A stretch of 64,000 nucleotides of DNA from Phycisphaerae bacterium. GTDB lineage: Bacteria > Planctomycetota > Phycisphaerae > Phycisphaerales > UBA1924. Made by a program: the position numbers and the translations under genes. The notes under the pieces were generated by a model, which was not told where the DNA came from, ran no database searches, and worked only from the letters and a program-made list of their open reading frames with translations. Shown one piece after another: positions 35,847-44,629 of this stretch (position 1 is its first letter; each line of letters starts with the position of its first letter). Location of the stretch: NCBI GenBank assembly GCA_030432255.1, contig JAUIHS010000012.1:57090-121089 (forward strand), written 5' to 3'.

Positions 35847-36524
35847 TCATTCGCCTGCAAGGGGATCCGACTCTCCGAGGGCGTCCGCCAGTCGTCTGAC
35901 CGCGGCTTTCAGATCTTCGACATCCCGCTCCAGACGCGCGATTCGCTCCGCGTCCCCGTTCGTTGCCCGCGGAGCAGGCGCGGCAACCTCACCACGAGCC
36001 GAGGCGGGAGGAGCATCGAGTGGATGCAGATCAGGACACAGGAGTTGGGCGTAGCGACGGGCACGCGACCCCGGTGATGGTGGCAGTTCCCTGACGTACG
36101 CCATCGGCCTTTCGCCTGCCTCCATCAGGCCGTTGAGGAGGGACTGGGCTTCATCGAGACTGTCAATCTGATGCATCCGTGAACAACGGCCACGAAGTTC
36201 GCCGACGGATTGCGGGCCGCGCAGCAGCAACTCGGCAATGATCACCAACTCCTCGGTCGTTACGCCGAGGGTATCCCGAGCCGTGTGACGGTATTTGCTG
36301 ACCCGGCTGCCCGAGAGCATGACCTCGCGCGCCAGTTGCTTCTGACGCAGGCCATCCAGCGCGACTTCAACGTCCTCCTCGGACAGGCTCAGGACCGGTT
36401 CGCGATTGCTCTTCTGGTTGGATCCCGTCATCGCCGAATTGAGCGAGAGCGGATACTGGCCCGGTGTGGTCTGAGCCTTCTCAATCAGGACGCCGAGCAC
36501 CCGGCATTCATTCCGTGTCAACAT
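35847..36524 (-). CDS. YceH/DUF480-family protein
   Basis: Starting at the ATG at 36524 the protein has 225 residues. Its first 165 match YceH (DUF480): ECRVLGVLIEKAQTTPGQYP, LSLNSAMTGSNQKSNREP, and LLLRGPQSVGELRGR with DLPPSPGSRARRYAQLL-like end. The fold is two winged-helix domains, which suggests DNA or protein binding, but the family function is unknown. A C-terminal coiled coil (RIARLERDVEDLKAAVRRL) follows. It lies 11 bases after the sugar isomerase-like gene and is probably co-transcribed. Confidence 0.88.
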   Translation of the reverse strand: MLTRNECRVLGVLIEKAQTTPGQYPLSLNSAMTGSNQKSNREPVLSLSEEDVEVALDGLRQKQLAREVMLSGSRVSKYRHTARDTLGVTTEELVIIAELLLRGPQSVGELRGRCSRMHQIDSLDEAQSLLNGLMEAGERPMAYVRELPPSPGSRARRYAQLLCPDLHPLDAPPASARGEVAAPAPRATNGDAERIARLERDVEDLKAAVRRLADALGESDPLAGE

Positions 36525-36535
36525 GACCTGTCGCC

Positions 36536-37399
36536 TCAGGCTGCCGCGTCGTTCGCTGTCGCCGGGGTCGATGCGGCCCATTCGTACAGCATCCGGGAAA
36601 CACCCGGGAGCACATCAGAAGCCCCGGGAAGCTCGTGCTTCCACAGCCGCGGCCAAGTGTATGTGACCCAGGCATCGAGTCCCAGAGCCGCGGCGACCTC
36701 GACCGCCTCGCGATTCGGCGCCTCTCCTTCTCCGAGCGGAACGGGCGTGCCGCGGCGATGATCACGGACGCGGAGCATCCCGAGGCGTGCGCCGAGGAGT
36801 CGAACGGACTCTGCGGGATCGTCGCCAACCTGTGCACCGGTCGCGATGTCATAGGTGGCGCGAAGCAGCGGGCTGTTGACCCGATCCAGCAAGTCGGCGA
36901 GATCGGAAGCGTGCGGAAAGGACCCGCCGTTCTCGATATGGACGTACACATCCCGGTTGCGGGCATGATCACAGAGACGTCCCAGACGCTCCGCGACCCG
37001 TCGGGTCACTGCCGACCGGCGCTCCCGCCCGGGAATGCGGAAACCGAAGACGCGCACCGAAGGCGCTCCGATGTCGTGGCAGAGTTCGATGTAGTGCTTG
37101 GCCTCCTGCACAACCCGGTGCGGATTGAATATGCGGAGGTCGCCGATCACCGGAGGAAAAACAGGCGCCTCCAGCGTCGCTCCCGTGGCCAGCCCGGCCA
37201 TGCCGACACCGGCTCGCCGGCACACCGCCTGCACCTTCTCGGCGTCAGTCAACGCCGGATCGCAGGCCAGTTGTGAGGCTCCATGTCCGAAGGTGCGGAA
37301 CTCCACGCCGGCAAACTCATGCTCCGCCGCCGCGGTGACCACCTGTTCGAGCGTCCACTCCGGGCACGCCATTGTTGAAAACGCCGGTTTGAGGGCCAT
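36536..37399 (-). CDS. Sugar phosphate isomerase/epimerase-like TIM-barrel protein
   Basis: The 287-residue protein has the AP-endonuclease-2/xylose isomerase-like barrel: start FSTMACPEWTLEQVVTAAAE, then FAGVEFRTFGHG, SVRVFGFRIPG, VYVHIENGGSFPHASDLADL (metal-binding Glu) and LLRATYDIATGAQVGDD (metal-binding Asp-x-x). No signal peptide. The substrate cannot be told from sequence. It precedes the YceH-like gene. Just upstream, at 37435-37448, lies a perfect 14-base palindrome. Confidence 0.85.
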   Translation of the reverse strand: MALKPAFSTMACPEWTLEQVVTAAAEHEFAGVEFRTFGHGASQLACDPALTDAEKVQAVCRRAGVGMAGLATGATLEAPVFPPVIGDLRIFNPHRVVQEAKHYIELCHDIGAPSVRVFGFRIPGRERRSAVTRRVAERLGRLCDHARNRDVYVHIENGGSFPHASDLADLLDRVNSPLLRATYDIATGAQVGDDPAESVRLLGARLGMLRVRDHRRGTPVPLGEGEAPNREAVEVAAALGLDAWVTYTWPRLWKHELPGASDVLPGVSRMLYEWAASTPATANDAAA

Positions 37400-37434
37400 G
37401 TTGTCACTCGTCTGAGAGGAGAGGCATCAGCACT

Positions 37435-37448
37435 GTCACCATGGTGAC
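37435..37448. promoter_or_regulatory. 14-base perfect palindrome, possible operator
   Basis: GTCACCATGGTGAC lies 36 bases before the isomerase-like gene on the minus strand, in its likely promoter region. It may be a transcription-factor site or chance. Confidence 0.3.
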
Positions 37449-37492
37449 GTGATCACGCAGATCAGTCAACGGACCGTCCAGTCGGCTCTGGG

Positions 37493-38263
37493 TCACTCCA
37501 CGCGATTCAGGAGGAGGCTGCAGCAGGTCAGGCCCCCCTCGGCCTTGGCCAGTTCGGTCCCGGGCGTCACGTGAACCCGGCGACCGAGATGCTCAACCCG
37601 CTCACGCGTCCGATCGAAGCCTTCCGCCAGCAGGACCTGATCCTCGACCAGAACGGCGTTGCCGGCCCACGGCTCATCGGGGTCGACATGCAGGAGTTGG
37701 ACGCCCTCAAAGTCCTCGGTGGCACACCACTCGGGATTCACGAGCACGACACCGTCCCCGATGTGCGTACCCGCTGTCTTGAGATGGAGGCAGCCTGTAA
37801 CGCGCACCGGGCGGACGTCATAGCCGAAGTGGTCCAGTTCACGCACCATGGCCTCAAGGCCGTCGCGGTTGGTCCGGGTCGAGACACCGACGAAGACGCG
37901 TCGGCCAACCCGCAGGATGTCACCACCCTCGATGGTCGCCGGACCTTCGATCCGACGAATCGGGCGGTAGGGGGCCAGAGCCGCTTCAATGCTGCCGCGC
38001 TCGCCGCGCCGGCTCTCGGTGGCAGGTCTCGTCATGATTGCGACTTCGTCAACGACGAAAGCCGTATCCTCCACGAAGACCGCATCCGGATGGTCCGGCT
38101 CCGGTGGCAGCCTGATCACCTCCGCGCCCATGCCTTCGAGGGCATCCACGTAGGCATCGTGCTGTGCCGCGGCGACCACGGTGTCGAGGTGTTCCCGCTC
38201 CATGTGCGTGAGAAGGCATGCGGACATGTCGGGCGAGACCTGACGGGTGATGGCGATGATCAT
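37493..38263 (-). CDS. Dimethylarginine dimethylaminohydrolase-like amidinotransferase-fold enzyme
   Basis: The ATG at 38263 (GGAG upstream) gives 256 residues; an in-frame ATG at 38347 adds a basic leader and is rejected. The DDAH-type catalytic set is visible: DHPDAVFVEDTAFV (acidic pair 65-66), EGGDILRVG (112-120), His160 in GCLHLKTAGTHIGDG and the nucleophile Cys247 in AEGGLTCCSLLL. DDAH hydrolyses methylated arginines to citrulline; arginine deiminase-like or other guanidine substrates are possible. It would act in the cytoplasm. It is a stand-alone gene. Confidence 0.9.
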   Translation of the reverse strand: MIIAITRQVSPDMSACLLTHMEREHLDTVVAAAQHDAYVDALEGMGAEVIRLPPEPDHPDAVFVEDTAFVVDEVAIMTRPATESRRGERGSIEAALAPYRPIRRIEGPATIEGGDILRVGRRVFVGVSTRTNRDGLEAMVRELDHFGYDVRPVRVTGCLHLKTAGTHIGDGVVLVNPEWCATEDFEGVQLLHVDPDEPWAGNAVLVEDQVLLAEGFDRTRERVEHLGRRVHVTPGTELAKAEGGLTCCSLLLNRVE

Positions 38264-38522
38264 TCGAGACTCCACTGACTGGGGAAACCGGGCGACTACC
38301 TTAGCGGCTCTGCGCGGCGCTTTCCGGGTTGGTGCCACCATTCGCACCAGACCGTCCGGTTCCTGTCACCCATACCGGCCTGATAACCGTCGAACAGAAT
38401 TCTGGGCTTCCTTCCGCAATAGAAGCCCGCGAGTCGCGTTAGGCCTTCGACGCTGGGACGACCGCGTCTGAGTCAAGCCAATCCCGCAGCCAAGTGCTGC
38501 CAGTTCAGCCTGGAGGTGAACG
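38264..38522. other. Divergent intergenic region, ddaH-like / EF-hand gene
   Basis: No gene is seen. GGGCTTC (38404-38410) and GAAGCCC (38422-38428) can form a 7-bp hairpin with an 11-base loop, roughly 100 bases before the EF-hand gene, without a T tract. A GGAGG ribosome site lies at about 38512-38516. Confidence 0.4.
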
Positions 38523-39365
38523 ATGATGAATCCAGTCCGTACCATCCTGATTGCCGGCCTCGCCGCGACGGTTGCACAGGCCGCTCCCCCCGAGGGCCCG
38601 GGTCGGCCGGGAGATCGAGGTCCCCACATGCAGCATTTCGGTCACCGGGGCGGTGAGGGCATGCAGGCCCGCAAGGGTGCCATGCTTGAGCAATTTGACG
38701 TCGACGGCGACGGATCCCTGAGCGAGAGTGAGAAGGCTGCCGCGAAGGAAGCCCGGCAGGCGCGTCACGCCGACCGTGTGGCGACCCTGATCGACAAGTT
38801 CGACCAGGACGGCGACGGCCTGCTCAATGCTGCCGAACTGGGGGAACTGCTCGCCGCCGACCGCAAGCGTGATCGACGGGGCGGCCCCGAAGGTCGCAAG
38901 GGCCGGATGCGCCACATGATGAAGGAACGTGCGGACTCCGATGGCGACGGTGTCATCAGTGAGGACGAACGTGCCGCCGCGAAGGAGGCGATGCGAGCCC
39001 GCGGCGACGAGATCCGCGCTCGCCTGCTTGATGAATTCGATGTTGACGGCAACGGAGAACTTGATTCGGAGGAGCGCCATGCAGCGCGGGATGCGCACCG
39101 CAAGTTGATGGACGAGCGTCGGGCCGAAGCCATGAATCTGCTGGACTCTGACGGCGACGGCAGGCTCTCAAGAGAAGAGCGCGGCAAGGGTCGCCTGATT
39201 CGCCGGCTCGACACAAACCGTGATGGCTCGATCGACTCCGAGGAATTCGCGCAGGCGATCAAGCTCATTCGCGAGAAGGACTCCAAGGGCGACTTCAACC
39301 GTGACGGCGTGGTCGACACCCGGGACGTCGAGTTCCTGACGGAGCAGGTGGGTGGCCAGCTCTGA
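38523..39365 (+). CDS. Secreted protein with seven EF-hand calcium loops
   Basis: The 280-residue protein starts with a signal peptide (MMNPVRTILIAGLAATVAQA) and contains seven DxDxDG-type loops: DVDGDGSLSESE (59-70), DQDGDGLLNAAE (94-105), DSDGDGVISEDE (138-149), DVDGNGELDSEE (173-184), DSDGDGRLSREE (208-219), DTNRDGSIDSEE (230-241) and DFNRDGVVDTRD (257-268, Asp at position 12). Such proteins bind calcium outside the cell or in the periplasm. Loops are joined by Arg/Ala-rich helices. GGAGG lies six bases before the ATG. A terminator follows. Confidence 0.92.
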   Translation: MMNPVRTILIAGLAATVAQAAPPEGPGRPGDRGPHMQHFGHRGGEGMQARKGAMLEQFDVDGDGSLSESEKAAAKEARQARHADRVATLIDKFDQDGDGLLNAAELGELLAADRKRDRRGGPEGRKGRMRHMMKERADSDGDGVISEDERAAAKEAMRARGDEIRARLLDEFDVDGNGELDSEERHAARDAHRKLMDERRAEAMNLLDSDGDGRLSREERGKGRLIRRLDTNRDGSIDSEEFAQAIKLIREKDSKGDFNRDGVVDTRDVEFLTEQVGGQL

Positions 39366-39390
39366 CCTCAAGCCAATCTCCCGTTCGACT

Positions 39391-39428
39391 CAACCCCGGT
39401 GCTCCATGGGCATCGGGGTTGTTCTTTT
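39391..39428 (+). terminator. Rho-independent terminator after the EF-hand gene
   Basis: CAACCCCG (39391-39398) pairs perfectly with CGGGGTTG (39414-39421). GTGC and GCAT extend the stem inward, leaving a seven-base loop, and TTCTTTT follows. It ends the transcript 25 bases after the EF-hand stop. Confidence 0.88.
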
Positions 39429-39486
39429 GTGATCCAGCCGCGGCCACCGAGGACACGACATAGGATGACTCCCGAAAGGAGCCCTC

Positions 39487-39981
39487 ATGTCTCGAATGTC
39501 ACACATCACGGCTCTCCTGTTGATCATCCTGGCCGCTGCCTCCATTCGGGCCGCCGTCCACACGTCGCCGGCCAACATGAAGCTTGTGAACGAAGTCCTG
39601 GACGACTTGCACGATGCTGCATCTCATGCCGACTTCGATCGCTACTTCGGTCACTTCGACGACGGGGCCATCTTCCTCGGGACCGATGACACTGAGCGAT
39701 GGAATCTTGACGAGTTCCGTGCATTCGCCCGGCCTCACTTCGAACGTGGAACCGGCTGGACGTATGAGTCCGTCGAACGACACATCTTTCTCAGTGATGG
39801 CGAAGACGTCGCATGGTTTGACGAGCGGCTGAAGAACGAGGGGCTCGGTTCCTGCCGGGGTTCCGGGGTGCTTCTCCGCGGCGAGGATGGGCGCTGGAGG
39901 ATTGCCCAATACAACCTGACGATTCCAGTCCCAAACGAAATTGCTGATGAAGTGGTCGGAATGATCCGAGAACTCGACTGA
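39487..39981 (+). CDS. Secreted SnoaL/NTF2-like protein
   Basis: The 164-residue protein has a signal peptide (SHITALLLIILAAASIRAA) and a SnoaL_3-type NTF2-like domain: LDDLHDAASHADFDRYFGHF, GAIFLGTDDTERWNLDEFRA, and GSGVLLRGEDGRWRIAQYNL. AAGGAG precedes the ATG. Members bind small molecules or act as isomerase-like or scaffold proteins; nothing here fixes the ligand. It is flanked by a terminator upstream and a putative -10 box downstream, so it is probably a single-gene unit. Confidence 0.87.
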   Translation: MSRMSHITALLLIILAAASIRAAVHTSPANMKLVNEVLDDLHDAASHADFDRYFGHFDDGAIFLGTDDTERWNLDEFRAFARPHFERGTGWTYESVERHIFLSDGEDVAWFDERLKNEGLGSCRGSGVLLRGEDGRWRIAQYNLTIPVPNEIADEVVGMIRELD

Positions 39982-40038
39982 CGCTGCCGCGGGAATCGAT
40001 ATTGCCGGGTTCCCGTGCGTCATATCCCCTCGTCCCGC

Positions 40039-40044
40039 TACAAT
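40039..40044 (+). promoter_or_regulatory. Putative -10 box for the FG-GAP gene
   Basis: TACAAT within GCTACAATGG, the same ten bases as before tRNA-Lys. It lies 25 bases before the chosen ATG at 40069. No good -35 box at the right distance. Confidence 0.5.
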
Positions 40045-40068
40045 GGCGGACGTCGAATGGAGGATCGA

Positions 40069-41871
40069 ATGGCGTTGAAATTCACATTCTCAGGTGCTTC
40101 CCTGCTCACGGTGGTATCGAGTGCGTCCGTGCTTGCTCAGCCGCACTTCGAGGAAGTCTCACTTCAACGCTCAATGAGTTTCATCAACGAGTACGGATCC
40201 ACGTTCGCGTTCACCGGTGGCATCTTCACACCGTCGACCCTCGAACTCATGCAGCGGAACATGGGGAACGGCATCGCGGTGGGGGACATGGACGCCGACG
40301 GAGACCTTGATGTCTACGTAATGGGGATGCTCAACAAGCCGAATCGCCTCTTCCGCAACGACCTCGAGACGGGGACTCCGGGCTTTACCGATGTCACGGC
40401 AGCATCGGGACTCGCGAACGTGGGTTTCGGACGACTCGCCCACTTCGCTGACTTCGACAACGATGGCATCAGGGATCTCGTGCTGGTCAACGACTCCGAT
40501 GAGTCCGGACTGCATCCCGCCTCGGCGCTCTTCGCCGGCAACGGGGACGGGACATTCGTTGACGTGACCGCGGGATCCGGCTTCGCACCCACCGGCCTGA
40601 TCAAGGGTGGCTGCGCCGTCGTCGACTACGACGGTGACGGCCTCCTCGACCTGTACATCACGACCTGGTGTGCGAGCGGCACCACGACCACATGCTCGTA
40701 CACCGGGCATAACCGCCTGTACCGCAACACGGGTGCATTCACGTTCGAGGATGTCACGGTCGCATCCGGACTCGGCCCGATCGCGGAGGACTCGTTCACT
40801 CCCATATTCGCCGACTTTGACAACGATGGCGATCCCGACCTTTTTATCGCGATCGATCACACGGCTGACTACATGTTCCGCAACGATGGCGGTGTCTTCG
40901 TTGATGTCACGACACAGACGGCCATGACCCACACCGGGAATGACATGGGCGTGACCGTTGCGGACTACGACAATGACGGCGATCTCGATGTCTACTGCTC
41001 CAATATCACCGATGGCGGCGGGTTCTTCGGCACCACCGCGTACAACACCCTGCATACCAACCTTGTGAGCAACACCGGTGAGTTCCGCTTCATCGACCTG
41101 GCGCAGGTGCTGGGTGTTCACGATACTTTCTGGGGATGGGGCACGACATTCGTTGACGTTGACAATGATGCCGACCTCGATCTCTTCACGGTCACCGGTT
41201 TCGACGAGTTCGTCATGCCGCCCATACCGTCGGAGGTCTACGAGACACCCTCGGTGCTGTTCATCAAGGAGGGAGCCGGTTATACGCTATCCACCGGGAA
41301 CGGGGCCGACGTGGTTTCAGACGCCAGGGCTCTCGTCGCCTTCGACTACGATCGCGACGGGGACATGGACTTCCTCGTCAACAACGTCGACGAACCGATT
41401 GCCCTCTTCGAGAATCAGACCCCGGCGAGCGGCAACTGGTTGAGCGTTCGGATCAGGGGCGGTTGCGGCGTCAATACCGAAGGCATCGGTACACGCGTCA
41501 CTCTGGAATTCGGAGAAGACCAGATGCGCATGCAGGAAGTCATCTCCTCCCAGAGTTACCTCGCCGGCTTCCCCGCCGAACTCCACTTTGGTCTCGCATC
41601 CGCGCAAGCGATCACGGCACTGCACGTACGGTGGCCCAATGGGGACACCGAGACCCATGAAGACCTGCCAGTCAATGCGGCGATCTACCTGTCTCATGCG
41701 AGCACCGGGGACGTCAATGTTGATGGCCTGGTCGACTTCGCTGATCTGAATCGACTCCTCGCCGACTGGGGACGCGGCGCTTCACCCGCCGACTTCGACC
41801 ACGATGGCAGCGTGACATTCAGCGACCTCAACGAACTCCTCGCCAACTGGGGACACCGCTGCATACCATGA
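40069..41871 (+). CDS. Secreted FG-GAP/VCBS-repeat protein (CRTAC1-like) with dockerin-like tail
   Basis: The ATG at 40069 follows GGAGG by five bases and gives 600 residues; upstream in-frame ATGs would include the ribosome site. A signal peptide ends near ASVLAQ. The body has repeated calcium-binding blade motifs such as GDMDADGDLDVYV, ADFDNDGIRDLVLV, VDYDGDGLLDLYIT and ADYDNDGDLDVYC, the beta-propeller pattern of FG-GAP/VCBS proteins. An ASPIC/UnbV-like domain follows (LSVRIRGGCGVNTEGIGTRV). The last 50 residues are two dockerin-like repeats (DVNVDGLVDFADLNRLLADW and DFDHDGSVTFSDLNELLANW). Likely an extracellular or surface protein. The stop overlaps the MBL-fold gene by 4 bases. Confidence 0.92.
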   Translation: MALKFTFSGASLLTVVSSASVLAQPHFEEVSLQRSMSFINEYGSTFAFTGGIFTPSTLELMQRNMGNGIAVGDMDADGDLDVYVMGMLNKPNRLFRNDLETGTPGFTDVTAASGLANVGFGRLAHFADFDNDGIRDLVLVNDSDESGLHPASALFAGNGDGTFVDVTAGSGFAPTGLIKGGCAVVDYDGDGLLDLYITTWCASGTTTTCSYTGHNRLYRNTGAFTFEDVTVASGLGPIAEDSFTPIFADFDNDGDPDLFIAIDHTADYMFRNDGGVFVDVTTQTAMTHTGNDMGVTVADYDNDGDLDVYCSNITDGGGFFGTTAYNTLHTNLVSNTGEFRFIDLAQVLGVHDTFWGWGTTFVDVDNDADLDLFTVTGFDEFVMPPIPSEVYETPSVLFIKEGAGYTLSTGNGADVVSDARALVAFDYDRDGDMDFLVNNVDEPIALFENQTPASGNWLSVRIRGGCGVNTEGIGTRVTLEFGEDQMRMQEVISSQSYLAGFPAELHFGLASAQAITALHVRWPNGDTETHEDLPVNAAIYLSHASTGDVNVDGLVDFADLNRLLADWGRGASPADFDHDGSVTFSDLNELLANWGHRCIP

Positions 41872-42812
41872 CCGGACTCCAGAGCACGGAGCATGTCATG
41901 AGCCAGATCCCACAGAGTCCCCGTCGATCACGCCTGCTGGATGCGGTCAGGGTCGCGCGCCAGTGGCCGCCCATCATCGCAGAGACCATGGGCTGGCGCG
42001 AACCCGAGCCCATGCTCGCCCCGGCGGCCGAACTGCCCCCACCAGACCATTGGGATCGGTCGGAGCTCGCGGCGACATGGCTGGGACAGGCGACGACCAT
42101 CATCAGGTTGGGCCCGCTCACCATCCTGACTGATCCCGTCCTCGAAGACCGCATCGGACTCCGGCTGGCCGGAAAGACATTTGGTAGGCGCCGCTCAACC
42201 GCGCTGCCTCCGAACCTCGAGAATCTGCCCCACGCCGGCCTCCTCCTGCTCACACATGCCCATATGGATCACTGGGATCGACGCACGCTCCGACGCCTGG
42301 CGCATTCCGATACGACGGTGATCGTGCCTCCGTTGACCGGACGCCTGCTTCCCGTCGGGTTCGGCCGGGTCATTGAACTGGGGTGGAACGAATCGCAGGA
42401 GATCGGCGGCGTGCACATCCAGGCCATACGTCCCAATCACTGGGGCGCTCGCTTCGTGTTCGACCGGCGTCGGGGATACAACGCGTACGTGCTGCGCCAC
42501 GAAGGAGCGACGCTCGTCTTCGCCGGTGATACCGCTCACACCACCGCCTTCGATCATCTGTCTGAGGTCGATGTCGCGGTCCTCGGCATCGGGAACTCCT
42601 ACGAACCCTGGGATCGGTATCACGCGACGCCGGAACAGGCCGCGGCGATGGCACTCGCAATGGATGCGCGCCTGTTGATGCCCATTCATCACTCGACATT
42701 TCGCGATCCCTGCGAGCCGATCCATGAGCCACTGGAGCGGCTGCGTCGGGTCTGGTCAGCGGATCGCCTGATCTGTCAGCGCATCGGCGAGTCGTGGGGA
42801 CTCTCGTCCTGA
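41868..42812 (+). CDS. MBL-fold metallohydrolase (UlaG/NAPE-PLD-like)
   Basis: The 314-residue protein has the metallo-beta-lactamase core: LTHAHMDHWDRRTL (HxHxDH, about residues 127-132), FAGDTAHTTAFD and LMPIHHSTF. AATWLGQATTIIRLGPLTILTDPVL and IRPNHWGARF are typical of the NAPE-PLD/UlaG-like branch, which hydrolyses phosphodiesters or lactones. No signal peptide. It starts at the ATG overlapping the upstream stop, or ten codons later at 41898. It is convergent with asnB (4-base gap). Confidence 0.88.
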   Translation: MTGLQSTEHVMSQIPQSPRRSRLLDAVRVARQWPPIIAETMGWREPEPMLAPAAELPPPDHWDRSELAATWLGQATTIIRLGPLTILTDPVLEDRIGLRLAGKTFGRRRSTALPPNLENLPHAGLLLLTHAHMDHWDRRTLRRLAHSDTTVIVPPLTGRLLPVGFGRVIELGWNESQEIGGVHIQAIRPNHWGARFVFDRRRGYNAYVLRHEGATLVFAGDTAHTTAFDHLSEVDVAVLGIGNSYEPWDRYHATPEQAAAMALAMDARLLMPIHHSTFRDPCEPIHEPLERLRRVWSADRLICQRIGESWGLSS

Positions 42813-42816
42813 CACT

Positions 42817-44622
42817 TCACCTCCATTGCTCCGACCACACGGCAAGGTTGAAGAGGGGCCATGCCAGCCACCAGTGCTCAGCAGGTTGATTCGTCACATC
42901 CGTGAGTATGTTCGGGCGCACGATCGATCGGATGAACTCACTTCGGCGAACGCGCTCCGACATGGGCTTCATCCACTGCTGAAACGGAAGTGGGAAACTC
43001 GCCTTGGGTCTCAGGAGCACGCTCCGAGGCACCCTTTGTGAGAACGCCTCACGCAGGACAAGCTTCGTACGGACGGACGCCGTCGGGGCCTCGTCCTTCG
43101 ATGCATACATGGCTTCAATCGGGAGGCGCCGCGCGACTTCAGCCACTCGAACATCAGCGAAGGGTGTTCGCCCCTCCACAGATGCCAGCATCGTCGCGGT
43201 GTCGAGACGCTGGAGCAGACCAGTGAGATTGATCTGTCGCAGGAGCCGCAGGTGCGCCCGCATGATGGTCCCCTCGGTTGCCCGGCATGCGGCCCAGACC
43301 TCGCGGTAGTGCCCATGAAGCCACGCATCTTCTTCAATCGCGCCGAGCCAGTCGCCATTCAGCAGCGAACGCTTCGCATCGGTTGTGACCCACGCGTTGG
43401 CCAACAGTTGGAACAGGCCACCGTCTTCGTGGCCGGCACCTGAAGCCTCGTACATGGCGTCTATCGGCCCCTCATATCCTGCGAATAACTCATCCGCCCC
43501 CTCTCCGCTGATCGTCACCACGCAACCATCCGAACGCAGGGCCGCCGCGACTTCGTAGATCGCAACCTCATTCGGGGTACTCAGTGGTGATGCAAGCTGT
43601 CTGATCATCCACGACCATCGCTCGATGAATCCGCGAGGTTCCACGACGGCATCCGAATGATCGCTTCCGATGGAACGTGCCACTTCGCGTGCATGGGCGA
43701 AGTCGTCGTCCAGGGCACCGCGCGCACCGGCACAGTAGGTACGCAGGTCCGGCAGCCGTTCCTTCGCAAGGGTTGCCGTGATCGTGCCGTCCAGGCCGCC
43801 GCTCAAGAGGGCGCACGTCGTCACATCCGACCGCAGGTGACACTCCAGAGAATCCTCGATGGCATCACGAGTCATCTTCACCGACTGCTCACCATCTGCC
43901 GGAACTGCCGCCGCCTCTTCGAACCACCTCTCCGCAGAAGCCGTCACGTCAGATCCCTGCCATGAGACGCGTATCAGGTGACCCGGCTCCACGGCTTGCA
44001 CATCGCGATACAGCGTCCGTGAACCCAGCACCGTTCGGATGGTCGTCAGGTAGGCGCTGACCATCAGAGGATCCGGAACGGGTGAGAAGGAAGGATAAGC
44101 AAGCAGGCCAGGAATCTCGCTGGCGAAACCCAGTGCGGCGTCCGCCCCGAGTCGCCGGGTCCAGTAGAGCGGCTTGATCCCAAGCGCGTCGCGAGCGAGG
44201 AGGAGTTGCTGGGAGTCGGTGGAATACCATGCGAGGGCGAACATGCCGCGAAACCGCTGCAGCGCTGACTCGCCCCAGACCGCGAGTGCCCGGAGCACGG
44301 TTTCGGTGTCACAGGTACTGCGGAAGACCGCGCCTCCGGAGATGAGTTCCTGCCGCAGTTCCGGCTCGTTGTACAGTTCCCCGTTGTAGCTGATGACATG
44401 TCTGGCCCCGGCAGCCGTGGTGACTTCCATGGGTTGCTTCCCGTCATCGCTGAGATCGAGTACTGCGAGACGTCGATGCCCCAGGGCGACCCGGGTGTCA
44501 AACCATGCCCCGGCGCCGTCGGGCCCTCGATGGGCCAGTCGGTCGCGCATCGTCACCAGTTCACGCTCACGGGAGCGAGCGTCTGTTCCTGCCGAGGTCA
44601 CGATGCCGACGATGCCGCACAC
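42817..44622 (-). CDS. asnB: Asparagine synthetase, glutamine-hydrolysing
   Basis: The GTG at 44622 is chosen because it places the nucleophile Cys at position 2 (CGIVGIVTS), as all class II glutamine amidotransferases need; the longer open frame upstream is a shadow. The 601-residue protein has RLAHRGPDGAGAW, RLAVLDLSDDGKQPM, ISYNGELYNEPELR and the synthetase pyrophosphate loop LLSGGLDGTI (usual SGGxDSS with Gly replacing Ser). SGEGADELFAGYEG also matches AsnB. It makes Asn, or transfers an amide to another substrate as in some secondary-metabolite or glycan AsnB relatives. It lies 7 bases after the LigD-like gene. Confidence 0.9.
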   Translation of the reverse strand: MCGIVGIVTSAGTDARSRERELVTMRDRLAHRGPDGAGAWFDTRVALGHRRLAVLDLSDDGKQPMEVTTAAGARHVISYNGELYNEPELRQELISGGAVFRSTCDTETVLRALAVWGESALQRFRGMFALAWYSTDSQQLLLARDALGIKPLYWTRRLGADAALGFASEIPGLLAYPSFSPVPDPLMVSAYLTTIRTVLGSRTLYRDVQAVEPGHLIRVSWQGSDVTASAERWFEEAAAVPADGEQSVKMTRDAIEDSLECHLRSDVTTCALLSGGLDGTITATLAKERLPDLRTYCAGARGALDDDFAHAREVARSIGSDHSDAVVEPRGFIERWSWMIRQLASPLSTPNEVAIYEVAAALRSDGCVVTISGEGADELFAGYEGPIDAMYEASGAGHEDGGLFQLLANAWVTTDAKRSLLNGDWLGAIEEDAWLHGHYREVWAACRATEGTIMRAHLRLLRQINLTGLLQRLDTATMLASVEGRTPFADVRVAEVARRLPIEAMYASKDEAPTASVRTKLVLREAFSQRVPRSVLLRPKASFPLPFQQWMKPMSERVRRSEFIRSIVRPNILTDVTNQPAEHWWLAWPLFNLAVWSEQWR

Positions 44623-44629
44623 TTCTCCA

